This document shows, in pieces, positions 33,939 to 42,360 of a DNA stretch of 64,000 nucleotides (within the stretch, counting starts at the first letter, position 1; the number at the start of each line of letters is the position of its first letter). The notes below the pieces were generated by a model. It was not told the origin of the DNA. It searched no databases and saw only the letters and a list, made by a program, of their open reading frames with translations. A program made the translations under genes and the position numbers. The stretch covers positions 1,240,001 through 1,304,000 of the forward strand of contig JABTUK010000004.1 in the NCBI GenBank assembly GCA_015075405.1, in the 5' to 3' direction. This stretch comes from Anaerolineales bacterium (GTDB taxonomy: Bacteria > Chloroflexota > Anaerolineae > 4572-78 > J111).

Positions 33939-34008
33939 GTAGAAGATAGTAGATGGTAGATAGAAGGTAGTAGATAGTTCTATTCACTATCTACTATCTA
34001 CTTATTTT
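33939..34008. repeat. TAGTAGATGG word repeat
   Basis: Arms GATAGTAGATGGTAGATAG and CTATCTACTATCTAC form a hairpin between the binding protein and the first permease. The TAA of the binding-protein gene directly precedes it. Confidence 0.8.
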
Positions 34009-34020
34009 ACGAGGAGGATG

Positions 34021-34959
34021 ATGGCGACAACCTTCCCCACAACGGTAGCCCGATCCCACCGGCGTTGGCAGGAGCTAAAGCATAGCGTCAATTGGCTTTA
34101 TCTGCTGCCCGCGCTCTTTTTCTTTATCGGTTACCAGTTGTATCCGCTGCTGCAAGTTCTTTATATTAGCTTCACCGATTATCGCTATTTGCGCCCGGAC
34201 CCGCCCAATTTTGTTGGCCTGGAAAATTTCAGTAATGCCCTGGCCGATCCCATTTTTTGGACCGGCTTGTGGCGGGCGGCCATTTTTACGGCTATTTTTC
34301 TGCCCGGCGTCATTTTTATTCCTCTTTTTGTAGCCATCCTGGTAGACCGGGTGCAACATGCTACCCTATCAACCCTGTACCGGCTGATTCTGCTGATTCC
34401 GGCGGTTATCCCCGGCCCAATGATCTTTGTCCTCTGGCGTTGGTTGTATGATTTTGAAGTCGGGCCAATTAACGTTATCCTGATCAATTATCTGCACTTA
34501 TTTGATTATCGTAACGCGCCGCAGTGGGTAGGGGATTCCCCGCTGACCCTGCCGGCGGTGGCGATCATGGAATGGTGGTGGGGGCTGGGCTATCACACCA
34601 TGTTTTTCCTGGCCGGCCTGGCCGCCATTCCCAAAGAACTGTTTGAGTCGGCCCGTGTGGATGGGGCCAACGAGTGGCAGATGTTCTGGCACGTTACCCT
34701 GCCCCGGCTGCGGCCCATTTTTTTGATTCTGGTGGTGCTGCGCTTTGGCTCGGCCATGGCTGTGATTGACGAATTTTTGATTATGGGCGGCTTTAATCGC
34801 TCGATGCCCACTTACACCTGGACCGTTTACATGTGGCATCTGGGCTTCCAATTGGGGGATTGGCCGCAAGGGTACGCCGCGGCGATCGGCTGGATTGGCG
34901 CGATTAGCATGCTGGTGGTGGTGGCGGCCTTATTTTATATTTTCCGCAACCAGGATTAA
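34021..34959 (+). CDS. ABC sugar permease, MalF/UgpA type
   Basis: About 312 residues; GAGGAGG ends at 34017, so the second of two tandem ATGs (34021) is the better start. Six membrane helices, beginning NWLYLLPALFFFIGYQLYPL, and the EAA loop ELFESARVDGANEWQMFWHV (about 208-227) that contacts the ATPase. It forms a heterodimeric channel with the following permease. No ATP-binding subunit is encoded in the operon. Confidence 0.87.
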   Translation: MATTFPTTVARSHRRWQELKHSVNWLYLLPALFFFIGYQLYPLLQVLYISFTDYRYLRPDPPNFVGLENFSNALADPIFWTGLWRAAIFTAIFLPGVIFIPLFVAILVDRVQHATLSTLYRLILLIPAVIPGPMIFVLWRWLYDFEVGPINVILINYLHLFDYRNAPQWVGDSPLTLPAVAIMEWWWGLGYHTMFFLAGLAAIPKELFESARVDGANEWQMFWHVTLPRLRPIFLILVVLRFGSAMAVIDEFLIMGGFNRSMPTYTWTVYMWHLGFQLGDWPQGYAAAIGWIGAISMLVVVAALFYIFRNQD

Positions 34960-35021
34960 TTTTGTCGGATAAACTATAGTTTGTCCCTTGGGCTATAGCC
35001 TCCAAATGAGGAGAGTTTACG

Positions 35022-35918
35022 ATGGATTTAACTCGCTCGATTGACTCGATCCAGGTGCGCGAAGCGGCCCCGGTTATGCCCCGCCGGCCCCGGCTGCGAT
35101 TGGGAACCATTCTGCTGCATGCCACGATTATCTTTTTCTGCTTGATCATTATTTTGCCCATTCTCTGGGTTTTTTTGATGTCCATTAAATCCATCCCCGA
35201 CGCTTACACCGGCAAGTTATGGCCCGACCAGTTCGACTTTAGCCATTATAATTATGTCTTTGAACATATTCCCAGTTTTTGGAATAATTTTACCAACAGC
35301 ATCATCGTTACCTCAGCTACGGTGTTTCTGACCAGCGTTTGCGCGATCCTGGCCGGTTATGCCCTGGTTCATTTGCGGCTGCCCGGCAGCGCCCTGATGG
35401 TAAGTTTGCTGGTCGGGACCCTCTTCTTTCCCACCCGGCTGGTCTCGCTGATCGGTATTTTTGAAATTCAGCATGCGGTTGGCCTGCTCAACACCCGGAT
35501 TGGTCTCATTCTACCCTACGTCACCTTGAATTTGGCCATCAGTATTTTGACCATGCGCAGCATTTTTGAACAAATTTCACCCGAAATCGCCGACGCCGCC
35601 CGCATTGATGGGGCCAGTTCGTGGCGCATCTTTTATGAAATTATGCTGCCGCTGATTGTCAACGGCATTGTGGTGCTGGTCATCGTCAACTTTGTAACCG
35701 CCTGGGGCGAGTATCTCCTGGCCGTCACCTTGACCAATGACCAATCGGTGCGTACCCTGCCAGTGGTGCTGGCCACCACCTTCGGCGGCTTCGGCGAGTG
35801 GGCCTGGCCGCGCATTGCCGCGGTTTATATCATGGCCATCCTGCCCGGCTTGATTGGCTTTGCCATCGCCCAGCGCTGGTACATGAAGGGCCTGACCGAA
35901 GGGGCCTTAAAACTGTAA
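35022..35918 (+). CDS. ABC sugar permease, MalG/UgpE type
   Basis: 298 residues with GAGGAG before the ATG. Six membrane helices beginning after a 30-residue basic tail (LLHATIIFFCLIIILPILWV), and the EAA loop SPEIADAARIDGASSWRIFY (about 187-206). Second half of the importer channel; the shared ATPase must be encoded elsewhere, as in MsmX/MsiK-type systems. The gene is followed by a hairpin with a T-run. Confidence 0.87.
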   Translation: MDLTRSIDSIQVREAAPVMPRRPRLRLGTILLHATIIFFCLIIILPILWVFLMSIKSIPDAYTGKLWPDQFDFSHYNYVFEHIPSFWNNFTNSIIVTSATVFLTSVCAILAGYALVHLRLPGSALMVSLLVGTLFFPTRLVSLIGIFEIQHAVGLLNTRIGLILPYVTLNLAISILTMRSIFEQISPEIADAARIDGASSWRIFYEIMLPLIVNGIVVLVIVNFVTAWGEYLLAVTLTNDQSVRTLPVVLATTFGGFGEWAWPRIAAVYIMAILPGLIGFAIAQRWYMKGLTEGALKL

Positions 35919-35944
35919 TAAAACCAATAGTCAAACTTTGCTGA

Positions 35945-35984
35945 GGCGAGGAGGCGAGGAAATCTTCGTCTCCTCGCCTTTTTT
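35945..35984 (+). terminator. Terminator of importer operon, made from GAGGCGAGGA words
   Basis: GGCGAGGAG...CTCCTCGCC stem followed by TTTTTT. This is a copy of the GAGGCGAGGA word repeat, here with the properties of an intrinsic terminator. Confidence 0.7.
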
Positions 35985-35997
35985 AACCAAAAACCAG

Positions 35998-36116
35998 CGA
36001 TCAGTTATCAGTGAACAGTGATCAGTGATCAGTTATCAGTAAACGGTGATCAGTCAACAGACAAATTACTGGCTACTGATTACTGACAACTGATTACTGA
36101 CAACTGATCACTGTCC
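35998..36116. repeat. CAGTGATCAGTTATCAG word repeat
   Basis: Left arm of GATCAGTTATCAGTGAACAG words and right arm of ACTGATTACTGACAACTG words, about 118 bases in total, ending just before the RBS of the oxidoreductase gene. Confidence 0.85.
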
Positions 36117-36130
36117 TCACGGAGAAGAGC

Positions 36131-37126
36131 ATGACTGCCAAAATTCGAGTAGGCGTGGCCGGGGCCGGCTTTATTGGAGTGGTGCATGCCCGGGCTTACC
36201 GACAAATACCCCAGGTCGAACTGATCGGCATTGCCGACCCGGCGGCAGAGCGAGCCGAACCACTGGCCCGCGAATTGGGCTGCGCCCGCTTTGATGATTA
36301 CGAGGCGCTGCTCAAAGCCGGCCTTGACGTGATGAGCGTCTGTCTGCCGCCCCGGCTGCACCTGCCGGCGGCGGAAGCGGCGGCCCAGGCCGGCGTTCAC
36401 ATCCTGATGGAAAAACCCATCACCCGCACCCTGGAAGAAGCCGACCAGATGCTCACCCTTTGTCGGGATGCCGGAGTGTACCTGATGACCGGCTTCACCC
36501 ACCATTTTTACCCAGAGATGCGTGAAGCCAAACATTTGATCGAGAGCGGGGTCATCGGCCAACCGCTAACGGTGCTGGACTCGATGTCTATCAGCCACAG
36601 CCTGGTGCTGCCCTGGTACCGCGACAAAGAAATTGCCGGGGGCGGCGTCTTTATGTGCAATGCGGTACATGGGTTTGATCGGGTCAGTTGGGTGCTGGGC
36701 CAGCAGGTGGCGGCGGTCGCGGCGTTGATTGAGCCGCCCCAGGTTACTCACGCCGAAGATTACGGCTCGGTGCTGGCCCGTTTTGAGGGTGGAGCGCAGG
36801 GCACCTTTTTCCAGCATTGGGGGCCGTATCGCACCGTAAGCTGCGAAATGCAGGTCTACGGCGAAACCGGCATGCTCCACGTCCGCTCGTGGGACTCGCT
36901 GGAACTGTTCACCACCGGCAAACGTACCGTCCAGCAGTTTTACCACCCCGACGCCGGCCTGTCGGAGCGGGTGATGGTCGGCATGGTGGCCGAACTAACG
37001 GAGATGGTCGAAGCGGTGCGTGAAGGCCGCCAACCCGAACCTTCGGGCGAAGCGGGCCGGACCTCGGTGGCGCTGGTCCTGGCGACCTACAAGGCGGCGG
37101 AAACGAGTCAATGGGTTGAATTGTGA
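36131..37126 (+). CDS. Gfo/Idh/MocA-family oxidoreductase
   Basis: 331 residues. N-terminal Rossmann fold GVAGAGFIGVVHARAYRQIP (about 7-26) binds NAD(P); the family's EKPITRTLEEADQML (about 96-110) carries the catalytic-side lysine. The C-terminal domain (about 130-330) is the sheet-rich substrate domain. Such enzymes oxidise or epimerise sugars and inositols. Downstream of a sugar importer, it probably acts on the imported compound. GGAGAAGAG precedes the ATG. Confidence 0.87.
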   Translation: MTAKIRVGVAGAGFIGVVHARAYRQIPQVELIGIADPAAERAEPLARELGCARFDDYEALLKAGLDVMSVCLPPRLHLPAAEAAAQAGVHILMEKPITRTLEEADQMLTLCRDAGVYLMTGFTHHFYPEMREAKHLIESGVIGQPLTVLDSMSISHSLVLPWYRDKEIAGGGVFMCNAVHGFDRVSWVLGQQVAAVAALIEPPQVTHAEDYGSVLARFEGGAQGTFFQHWGPYRTVSCEMQVYGETGMLHVRSWDSLELFTTGKRTVQQFYHPDAGLSERVMVGMVAELTEMVEAVREGRQPEPSGEAGRTSVALVLATYKAAETSQWVEL

Positions 37127-37127
37127 T

Positions 37128-37158
37128 AAAAGCATCTGTGTTCATCTGTGGACCGAGG
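37128..37158. repeat. ATCTGTGTTCATCTGTGG word
   Basis: The phrase GCATCTGTGTTCATCTGTGG lies in the 40-base gap before the deacylase gene. It is an imperfect tandem of TCTGTG; only one arm is present. Confidence 0.5.
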
Positions 37159-37166
37159 AATAGCCA

Positions 37167-38786
37167 ATGTATGACCTCTTAATCACCGGCGGCCGCCTCA
37201 TTGACGGCGCGGGTACGCCCTGGTATTGGGCCGATGTCGCCGTGCAGGGCGACCGGATTGTAGCCTCAGGCGCGTTGGCTGGCGCGGCGGCCAAGCGGAT
37301 AATTAAAGCCGAGGGCCGGATTGTCTGCCCCGGTTTTATTGATATGCACACCCACTCCGATTTGTACCCACTGTACAACCCACTGATGGAGTGCAAAATT
37401 CGCCAAGGCGTCACCACCGACGTGGTCGGCCACGATGGGTTGGGCCTGGCTCCGGTCACGCCGAAAACGGCGGCGATGCTGCGCGAACAACTGGCCGGTT
37501 GGAACGGCCGGCCCAATCTTGACTGGGATTGGAGCACCATCACCACCTACCTGGATCGCTTTGAGCAGAAAGTGGCGCTCAACGTGGCGACGCATGTGTC
37601 ACACGGCACGGTGCGCATGGCGGTGATGGGCATGGAGAATCGGCCGCCCACCGCTGAGGAATTACACCGGATGCAGCAATTAATTGACCAGGGCATGCGC
37701 GAGGGCGCGATTGGCCTCTCGACCGGCCTGACCTATGCCCCGGCCATGTTTGCCAGCGATGATGAGGTGGTCGAGTTGTGCAAAGCTCTACGGCCCTACA
37801 ACGGTTTTTACTGCCCGCACCATCGCAACTACGGTATGACCGCCCTGCAAGCCTATTACGACTCGATTGAGATTGGCCGCCGGGCGGGTGTGCCGGTTCA
37901 CCTGACCCATTGCCACCTGGGCTATGCTATCAACAAAGGCCGCGCCCCGGAACTGCTGGCCGCCATTGACCAGGCCCGCGCTGAGGGCGTCGAGGTGACA
38001 ATGGATACCTATCCTTATCTGGCCGGCAATACCTACCTGCACGCCTTTCTGCCCACCTGGATGCACGAAGGCGGCGCCGAAGCAACCCTGGCCCGGCTGA
38101 AATCGCCCGATTTGCAGGCGCGGCTGCGCTATGAAATGGAAGTGACCGGCTCCGATGGCTTCAGCGGCGTGCCGATGGGCTGGGAGATGCTCCAAATTGG
38201 CGGGATCATGGGCGAGCACGACCCCGCGCTGGTGGGCATGGTTTTGCCTGAGGCGGCAGCCAGGGCCGGGCAAAGCCCTTACGAATTTTTTATTGACCTG
38301 CTCATCCAGACCCGCCTGGGTGTTTCCTGTTTGGCCCACATTGGCAACGAGGAAAACGTGCAGACCATTTTGCAGCATCCGGCCCACGTCGTCGGCAGCG
38401 ATGGTATTCTGGTTGGCGGGCGGCCGCACCCGCGCGGTTGGGGGACGCATGTAAAATTTTTGGCCCACTATGTGCGCGATATGGGCCTGTTGAGCTGGGA
38501 AGAAGGCATCCGCAAGATGACCTCGGCCACCGCCCGGCGCATCGGCTGCCTGGAGCGCGGCCTCATCCGGCCCGGCTTTATGGCCGACCTGGTCGTTTTC
38601 GACCCCGACGCGCTGCGCGACACTGCCACCTACGAGAACCCCATCAGCTATCCCGAAGGCGTCCATTTTGTGGCCGTCAATGGGGTTTTGGTTGTGGATG
38701 ATAGCCAAACAACCGGGGCGACTCCTGGCCGCGCTCTACGCGAGCCGTGGGGTCGCAAACCGGAGCGGATGACTGAACTTGTTTAG
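37167..38786 (+). CDS. N-acyl-D-amino-acid deacylase / D-aminoacylase
   Basis: 539 residues of the amidohydrolase superfamily. The N-terminal sheet (YDLLITGGRLIDGAGTPWYW) is followed by the metal-binding HxH in GFIDMHTHSDLYPLY (about 63-77), then a Cys/Glu-type bridge region IRQGVTTDVVGHDGLG, PVHLTHCHLGYAI (His ligand), and GSDGILVGGRPHPRGWGT near 410, with the Asp of SDG. D-aminoacylases and dihydropyrimidinase relatives share this layout. It probably hydrolyses an N-acyl group from a D-amino acid or similar amide; RidA and an M20 peptidase nearby suit amino-compound breakdown. Confidence 0.85.
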   Translation: MYDLLITGGRLIDGAGTPWYWADVAVQGDRIVASGALAGAAAKRIIKAEGRIVCPGFIDMHTHSDLYPLYNPLMECKIRQGVTTDVVGHDGLGLAPVTPKTAAMLREQLAGWNGRPNLDWDWSTITTYLDRFEQKVALNVATHVSHGTVRMAVMGMENRPPTAEELHRMQQLIDQGMREGAIGLSTGLTYAPAMFASDDEVVELCKALRPYNGFYCPHHRNYGMTALQAYYDSIEIGRRAGVPVHLTHCHLGYAINKGRAPELLAAIDQARAEGVEVTMDTYPYLAGNTYLHAFLPTWMHEGGAEATLARLKSPDLQARLRYEMEVTGSDGFSGVPMGWEMLQIGGIMGEHDPALVGMVLPEAAARAGQSPYEFFIDLLIQTRLGVSCLAHIGNEENVQTILQHPAHVVGSDGILVGGRPHPRGWGTHVKFLAHYVRDMGLLSWEEGIRKMTSATARRIGCLERGLIRPGFMADLVVFDPDALRDTATYENPISYPEGVHFVAVNGVLVVDDSQTTGATPGRALREPWGRKPERMTELV

Positions 38787-38814
38787 AGAGAACACTCGGA
38801 AACCCCAAAGGTGA

Positions 38815-38945
38815 CCTTGCCAGCGGCATTCGTCCGGCGATGAAGTCGCCGGACTAAAAAATAGCGCCTGATCAATCGGGCTAAAGCCGGGTTGACCCGG
38901 CGTGGTTCTCTAGCCCTGGCATTCATGCCGGGGCGGGCCAGTTAG
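38815..38945. repeat. Hairpin mosaic repeat, copy 2
   Basis: Short palindromes in series: GTCCGGCGATGAAGTCGCCGGAC in two arms around TGAAG, CCGGGTTGACCCGG, and CCTGGCATTCATGCCGGGG in two arms around ATTCA. The phrase GATCAATCGGGCTAAAGCC is shared with 1331-1360. Confidence 0.75.
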
Positions 38946-38950
38946 ACGAA

Positions 38951-39050
38951 TAGTGTCCGAACTTTAAATCAATCAATCGTCTTGCGTCTTGCGCGGAACA
39001 CGGAAGACGCAACACGCAAGACGAATTAAGAAACTTCGTTGGAACTACTA
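38951..39050. repeat. Palindromic element family A, copy 3
   Basis: Core arms CGTCTTGCGTCTTGCG and CGCAACACGCAAGACG; ends TAGTGTCCGAAC and GTTGGAACTACTA. It stops just before the RBS of the RidA gene. Confidence 0.78.
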
Positions 39051-39068
39051 AAAAGGAAGAATTAAACC

Positions 39069-39521
39069 ATGTCTTTTGAAGCAAAACTCCAAGAAATGGG
39101 CTACACCCTCGAACCCGTCGAATTGAACGCCGGGCGGTTGATGCACGCCAAGCGAACGGGCAACCTCATCTACACCTCCGGCCAGGTGTCGAACTGGGGC
39201 GGCAAAGCCATCAAGGGCAAAGTGGGCCGGGATGTGTCGGTAGAGGAGGGGTACGAGGCTGCCCGGTTTTCCACGCTGAACGCCCTGGCCGCTATCAAAA
39301 CCGTGGCCGGCAGCCTGGATAACGTGGTGCAGGTGGTCAAAGTGCTGGGTATGGTCAATGTGGCCCCCGATTTTGACGATACCCCGGCAGTCATTCACGG
39401 CTGCAGCGATTTCCTGATCGAACTGTTTGGCGAGGCTGGCCGCCACGCCCGCAGCGCGGTCGGCATGACCATTCCGCACAACTGGGCGGTCGAGATTGAA
39501 ATCATTGTCGAGGTCAAATGA
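39069..39521 (+). CDS. RidA/YjgF-family protein
   Basis: 150 residues of the trimeric RidA family, which hydrolyses reactive enamine/imine intermediates of PLP enzymes. Recognisable are LIYTSGQVSNWGGKAIKGKV (about 34-53), ARFSTLNALAAIKTVAGSLD and VVQVVKVLGMVNVAPDFDDT. The arginine that binds the carboxylate in canonical RidA is replaced in the segment GRHARSAVGMTIPHNWAVEI by a family variant (RSAVGM), as in the longer RidA subgroups. AAGGAAG precedes the ATG. Confidence 0.85.
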   Translation: MSFEAKLQEMGYTLEPVELNAGRLMHAKRTGNLIYTSGQVSNWGGKAIKGKVGRDVSVEEGYEAARFSTLNALAAIKTVAGSLDNVVQVVKVLGMVNVAPDFDDTPAVIHGCSDFLIELFGEAGRHARSAVGMTIPHNWAVEIEIIVEVK

Positions 39522-39642
39522 ACCGGCCTGCGCTTTACAAATAGGGTAGTTCAGCTTACAGTATATAGGAGTGAATCCCAGAAAAATCTGGTGAAACATA
39601 TCGCCAAATCACCAGGCTCTTATTCAACAAGGAGGTTGAGCT

Positions 39643-40074
39643 ATGAAAACAGTGCGTCAACTTTTACAAACAAAAGGCACGGAGGTCTGGTCTATTGGCC
39701 CGGAGGCGCTGGTCATCGAGGCGTTAAAAGTGATGGCCGAAAAAGGGGTGGGGGCGCTGGTCGTGCTCGACGCCGGGCGCGTGGTCGGCATTCTCTCGGA
39801 GCGGGATTATGCCCGCAAAGTGAGCCTGTTGGGGAAGTCCTCCAAAACCACGCCGGTGCGCGAGATCATGACCGAAAAAGTGGTCTTTGTCCGCCCCGAG
39901 CAAACGGTTGAGGATTGCATGGCCCTGATGACCAGCAAGCGCATCCGCCACCTGCCGGTGATGGATGGCGACAGGCTGATCGGCGTCATTTCCATCGGCG
40001 ATGTGGTCAAAGAGGTTATCTCCCATCAGGAATTTCTGATTGGGCAGTTGGAAAATTATATCACCGGCCGATGA
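39643..40074 (+). CDS. CBS-domain pair protein
   Basis: 143 residues made almost entirely of two CBS domains: VIEALKVMAEKGVGALVVLD (about 26-45) with GILSERDYARKV, and VEDCMALMTSKRIRHLPVMD (about 88-107) with GVISIGDVVKEVI. CBS pairs bind adenine nucleotides and usually regulate a partner; none is fused here. AAGGAGG precedes the ATG. The last base of the stop region overlaps a 23-codon ORF (40071-40142) that I do not regard as a proven gene. Confidence 0.88.
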   Translation: MKTVRQLLQTKGTEVWSIGPEALVIEALKVMAEKGVGALVVLDAGRVVGILSERDYARKVSLLGKSSKTTPVREIMTEKVVFVRPEQTVEDCMALMTSKRIRHLPVMDGDRLIGVISIGDVVKEVISHQEFLIGQLENYITGR

Positions 40075-40144
40075 AGCCGCCGATTATCGGCCTTGATTTT
40101 GAAATGGATGCGCGCGGCGTACGGCAGGAAATCTGGCTTTAGCG

Positions 40145-40798
40145 ATGACCCTTATCCCGCGTTGGCGTGTGCCGCGTATGCCCCCAAGTTGGGATACACA
40201 AACTGACCCGGCAACCTGGGACTGGGCTGATGTGCCTTCACTCCCACTTTTCATCCTGGCCGATGGCAGTGGTCCGGCGACACAGCAGACCGTTGCCCGT
40301 GTTTGCTTTGATTCTCAGGCGTTGTACGTTCGATACGATTGCGACGACCACGATATTTGGGGCACGTATACGCAGCGCGATGAGGCCATTTACGACGAAG
40401 AGGTGGTCGAGATTTTTATTGGCCCCGGCGAAGCCGACCCGGTGCGCTATTTCGAGTTTGAGGTGAGTCCCAACGAAGTGCTGCTCGATGCCCGCATTTA
40501 CAACCCCACCTCGCAGCGGACCGACCTGCAACTGGACATTCCATGGAACTGTCCGGGGATTCGCTGGCGGGCCGGTCGAGACGACGCAGCCCGGCACTGG
40601 TGGGCCGTGCTGGTCATTCCCTGGGCGGCGGTAGCCCCGCCGGGTGATTTGCCCCCGGTCTGGCGAGCCAACTTTTACCGTATCGAGCGTCCCCGTGATG
40701 CCGCGCCGGAATTTAGCTGCTGGTCGCCGACCATGACCGACCCGGCGGATTTTCATAAGCCAGCCTATTTTGGAATCTTGGAATTGGAGGGAGTATGA
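40145..40798 (+). CDS. Carbohydrate-binding family 9-like protein
   Basis: 217 residues of beta-sandwich type. Segments RVCFDSQALYVRYDCDDHDI (about 54-73), DEAIYDEEVVEIFIGPGEAD and YFEFEVSPNEVLLDARIYNP match the CBM9/DOMON-like domain often attached to glycan enzymes. No signal peptide, so it is predicted cytoplasmic, which is unusual for a binding module. The stop overlaps the start of the SMP-30 gene (4 bases), suggesting linked functions on a sugar. Confidence 0.75.
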   Translation: MTLIPRWRVPRMPPSWDTQTDPATWDWADVPSLPLFILADGSGPATQQTVARVCFDSQALYVRYDCDDHDIWGTYTQRDEAIYDEEVVEIFIGPGEADPVRYFEFEVSPNEVLLDARIYNPTSQRTDLQLDIPWNCPGIRWRAGRDDAARHWWAVLVIPWAAVAPPGDLPPVWRANFYRIERPRDAAPEFSCWSPTMTDPADFHKPAYFGILELEGV

Positions 40799-41691
40799 CC
40801 CAACTCAGCGACATCATTCCCGCCGAGGCTCGGTTAGAAAAGGTATATGAGGGCTGCGCCTTTGCCGAAGGGCCGGCGGCCGATGCCGAGGGCAACGTCT
40901 ACTTCTCGGACTGCCCCAACAATCGCATTCTGGTCTACCGGCCGGCTACGGGTAGAACGGAGGTCTGGCAGGAGCCGAGCGAGCGGGCCAACGGCATGAA
41001 CTTTGATGACCAGGGCCGGCTGGTGGTCTGCTGCGATGGCAAGGATGGCGGGGCGCGAGCGGTGCGCCGCTACGAGCCGGACGGAACGATTACCACCCTG
41101 GCTTCCCATTACAACGGCAAAAAGCTCAACGCGCCTAACGATTTGTGCTTCGACCGGCAGGGCCGCATCTACTTTACCGACCCGCGCTACGGTTATCGCG
41201 GGGATTTGGAACAGGATTGCATGGCCGTCTACCGCATCGAGTTAGACGGTTCGCTGACCCGTGTTATTGACGATATGCAGTTTCCCAACGGCATCCTCAT
41301 CACCCCCGACAACCGCACTCTTTACCTGGTGGATCACAACCCCGACCCCGGCGGAGCGCGCTTCCTGCTGGCCTACGATCTGGCGGCGGATGGTACATGG
41401 CAGCGGCGGGGGGTACTGTACGATCACGGTATGGGTTACGGCGGCGACGGCATGGTTTTGGACATTGCCGGCAATATTTATTTGACCGCAGGGGAGGGTG
41501 AAAAAGCCGGTATCTACATCTTTTCGCCCGACGGTAGTTTTTTGGGTACAATTCCCCTGCCGGAAATACCAGGCAACTGCACTTTCGGTGGGCCGGATTT
41601 GCGCACCCTGTATATTGCCGCCTCCAGTTCGCTCTATCGGATTAAATTGGCAATTCCAGGGCAACTGGCCTATCCTCCTCTACACCCTTGA
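40795..41691 (+). CDS. SMP-30/gluconolactonase-family protein
   Basis: 298 residues of six-bladed propeller type. The metal-binding Glu is in YEGCAFAEGPAADAEGNVYF (about 18-37), Asn in GRLVVCCDGKDGG/ KLNAPNDLCFDRQGRIYFTD (about 105-124), and Asp in YGGDGMVLDIAGNIYL (about 215-230). The family opens sugar lactones. Together with the Gfo/Idh/MocA dehydrogenases, which make lactones, it could form an oxidative sugar pathway. GGAGGGAG precedes the ATG. Confidence 0.85.
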   Translation: MTQLSDIIPAEARLEKVYEGCAFAEGPAADAEGNVYFSDCPNNRILVYRPATGRTEVWQEPSERANGMNFDDQGRLVVCCDGKDGGARAVRRYEPDGTITTLASHYNGKKLNAPNDLCFDRQGRIYFTDPRYGYRGDLEQDCMAVYRIELDGSLTRVIDDMQFPNGILITPDNRTLYLVDHNPDPGGARFLLAYDLAADGTWQRRGVLYDHGMGYGGDGMVLDIAGNIYLTAGEGEKAGIYIFSPDGSFLGTIPLPEIPGNCTFGGPDLRTLYIAASSSLYRIKLAIPGQLAYPPLHP

Positions 41692-41708
41692 TAGTGACGC
41701 GCTTAGGA

Positions 41709-41850
41709 GTAAGCAGTCATCAGTGGTCAGTAATCAGTGATATACCGATAACCGATAACTGCTTACTGATAACTGCTTACTGATAACTGCTTACTGATAA
41801 CTGCTTACTGATAACTGCTTACTGGTCATTCATTACTGTCAACTGTTCAC
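41709..41850. repeat. CAGTAATCAGT / ACTGATAACTGCTT word repeat
   Basis: Left arm of CAGTCATCAGTGGTCAG words, right arm with five copies of GATAACTGCTTACT. It fills most of the gap before the universal stress protein gene. Confidence 0.85.
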
Positions 41851-41884
41851 GAATACTCCGTTATTAATTCCTGGAGGTCTACCT

Positions 41885-42337
41885 ATGTCTGTTGAGTATA
41901 AAAAAATTATGGTTCCCCTGGATGGCTCCACTCTGGCCGCCCAGGCTTTGCCCCATGCCCTGGCCCTGGTCGAACTACATCAGGCCGAAATGATCCTCTT
42001 TCGGGTAGTCCAAGAGGCTCACTTTGTGGAAGAGTTTGTCACCGAGGGCAAGATACAGGTGGATCAACGCCAGGAATATTGGCTTAATGAGGCTACTACT
42101 GCTCTGGGCGAACTGGCGGCTGAGCTGAAATTACGCCAACTCAAGGTGACGCCGGTGGTCGAAGTGGGGCTGCCGGCGGAGGCGATTATTGATTATGCCC
42201 GCCAGCATGAGGTTTCGCTGATTGTGATGAGCACGCACGGACGGACCGGGCTGGCGCGTTGGGTCTACGGCAGCGTGGCCGACAAGGTTTTACGCGGCGC
42301 GCCGTGTCCCGTTTTGTTGGTTCGAGCAGTAGTATGA
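41885..42337 (+). CDS. Universal stress protein (UspA family)
   Basis: 150 residues, CTGGAGG before the ATG. KKIMVPLDGSTLAAQALPHA (about 6-25) is the N-terminal strand with the Asp-Gly, and the C-terminal MSTHGRTGLARWVYGSVADK (about 118-137) holds the G-x2-G-x9-G(S/T) ATP-binding motif, so it is an ATP-binding USP. The stop codon (TGA, 42335-42337) is the first triplet of the repeat word TGAGGCGAGGA. Confidence 0.9.
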   Translation: MSVEYKKIMVPLDGSTLAAQALPHALALVELHQAEMILFRVVQEAHFVEEFVTEGKIQVDQRQEYWLNEATTALGELAAELKLRQLKVTPVVEVGLPAEAIIDYARQHEVSLIVMSTHGRTGLARWVYGSVADKVLRGAPCPVLLVRAVV

Positions 42338-42353
42338 GGCGAGGAGGCGAGGA
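42335..42353. repeat. GAGGCGAGGA word repeat, copy 5
   Basis: TGAGGCGAGGAGGCGAGGA starting at the stop codon of the stress protein gene. One arm only; it runs into the RBS region of the peptidase gene. Confidence 0.75.
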
Positions 42354-42360
42354 CAACATC

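Noticed and set aside
32463..35918. Search for an ABC ATPase in the importer operon
   Set aside because: No Walker A/ABC signature ORF exists in or next to the operon; the ATPase must be elsewhere.
40071..40142. 23-codon ORF overlapping the CBS gene stop by ATGA
   Set aside because: The overlap looks like coupling, but the peptide has no known family and may be chance; not claimed as a gene.
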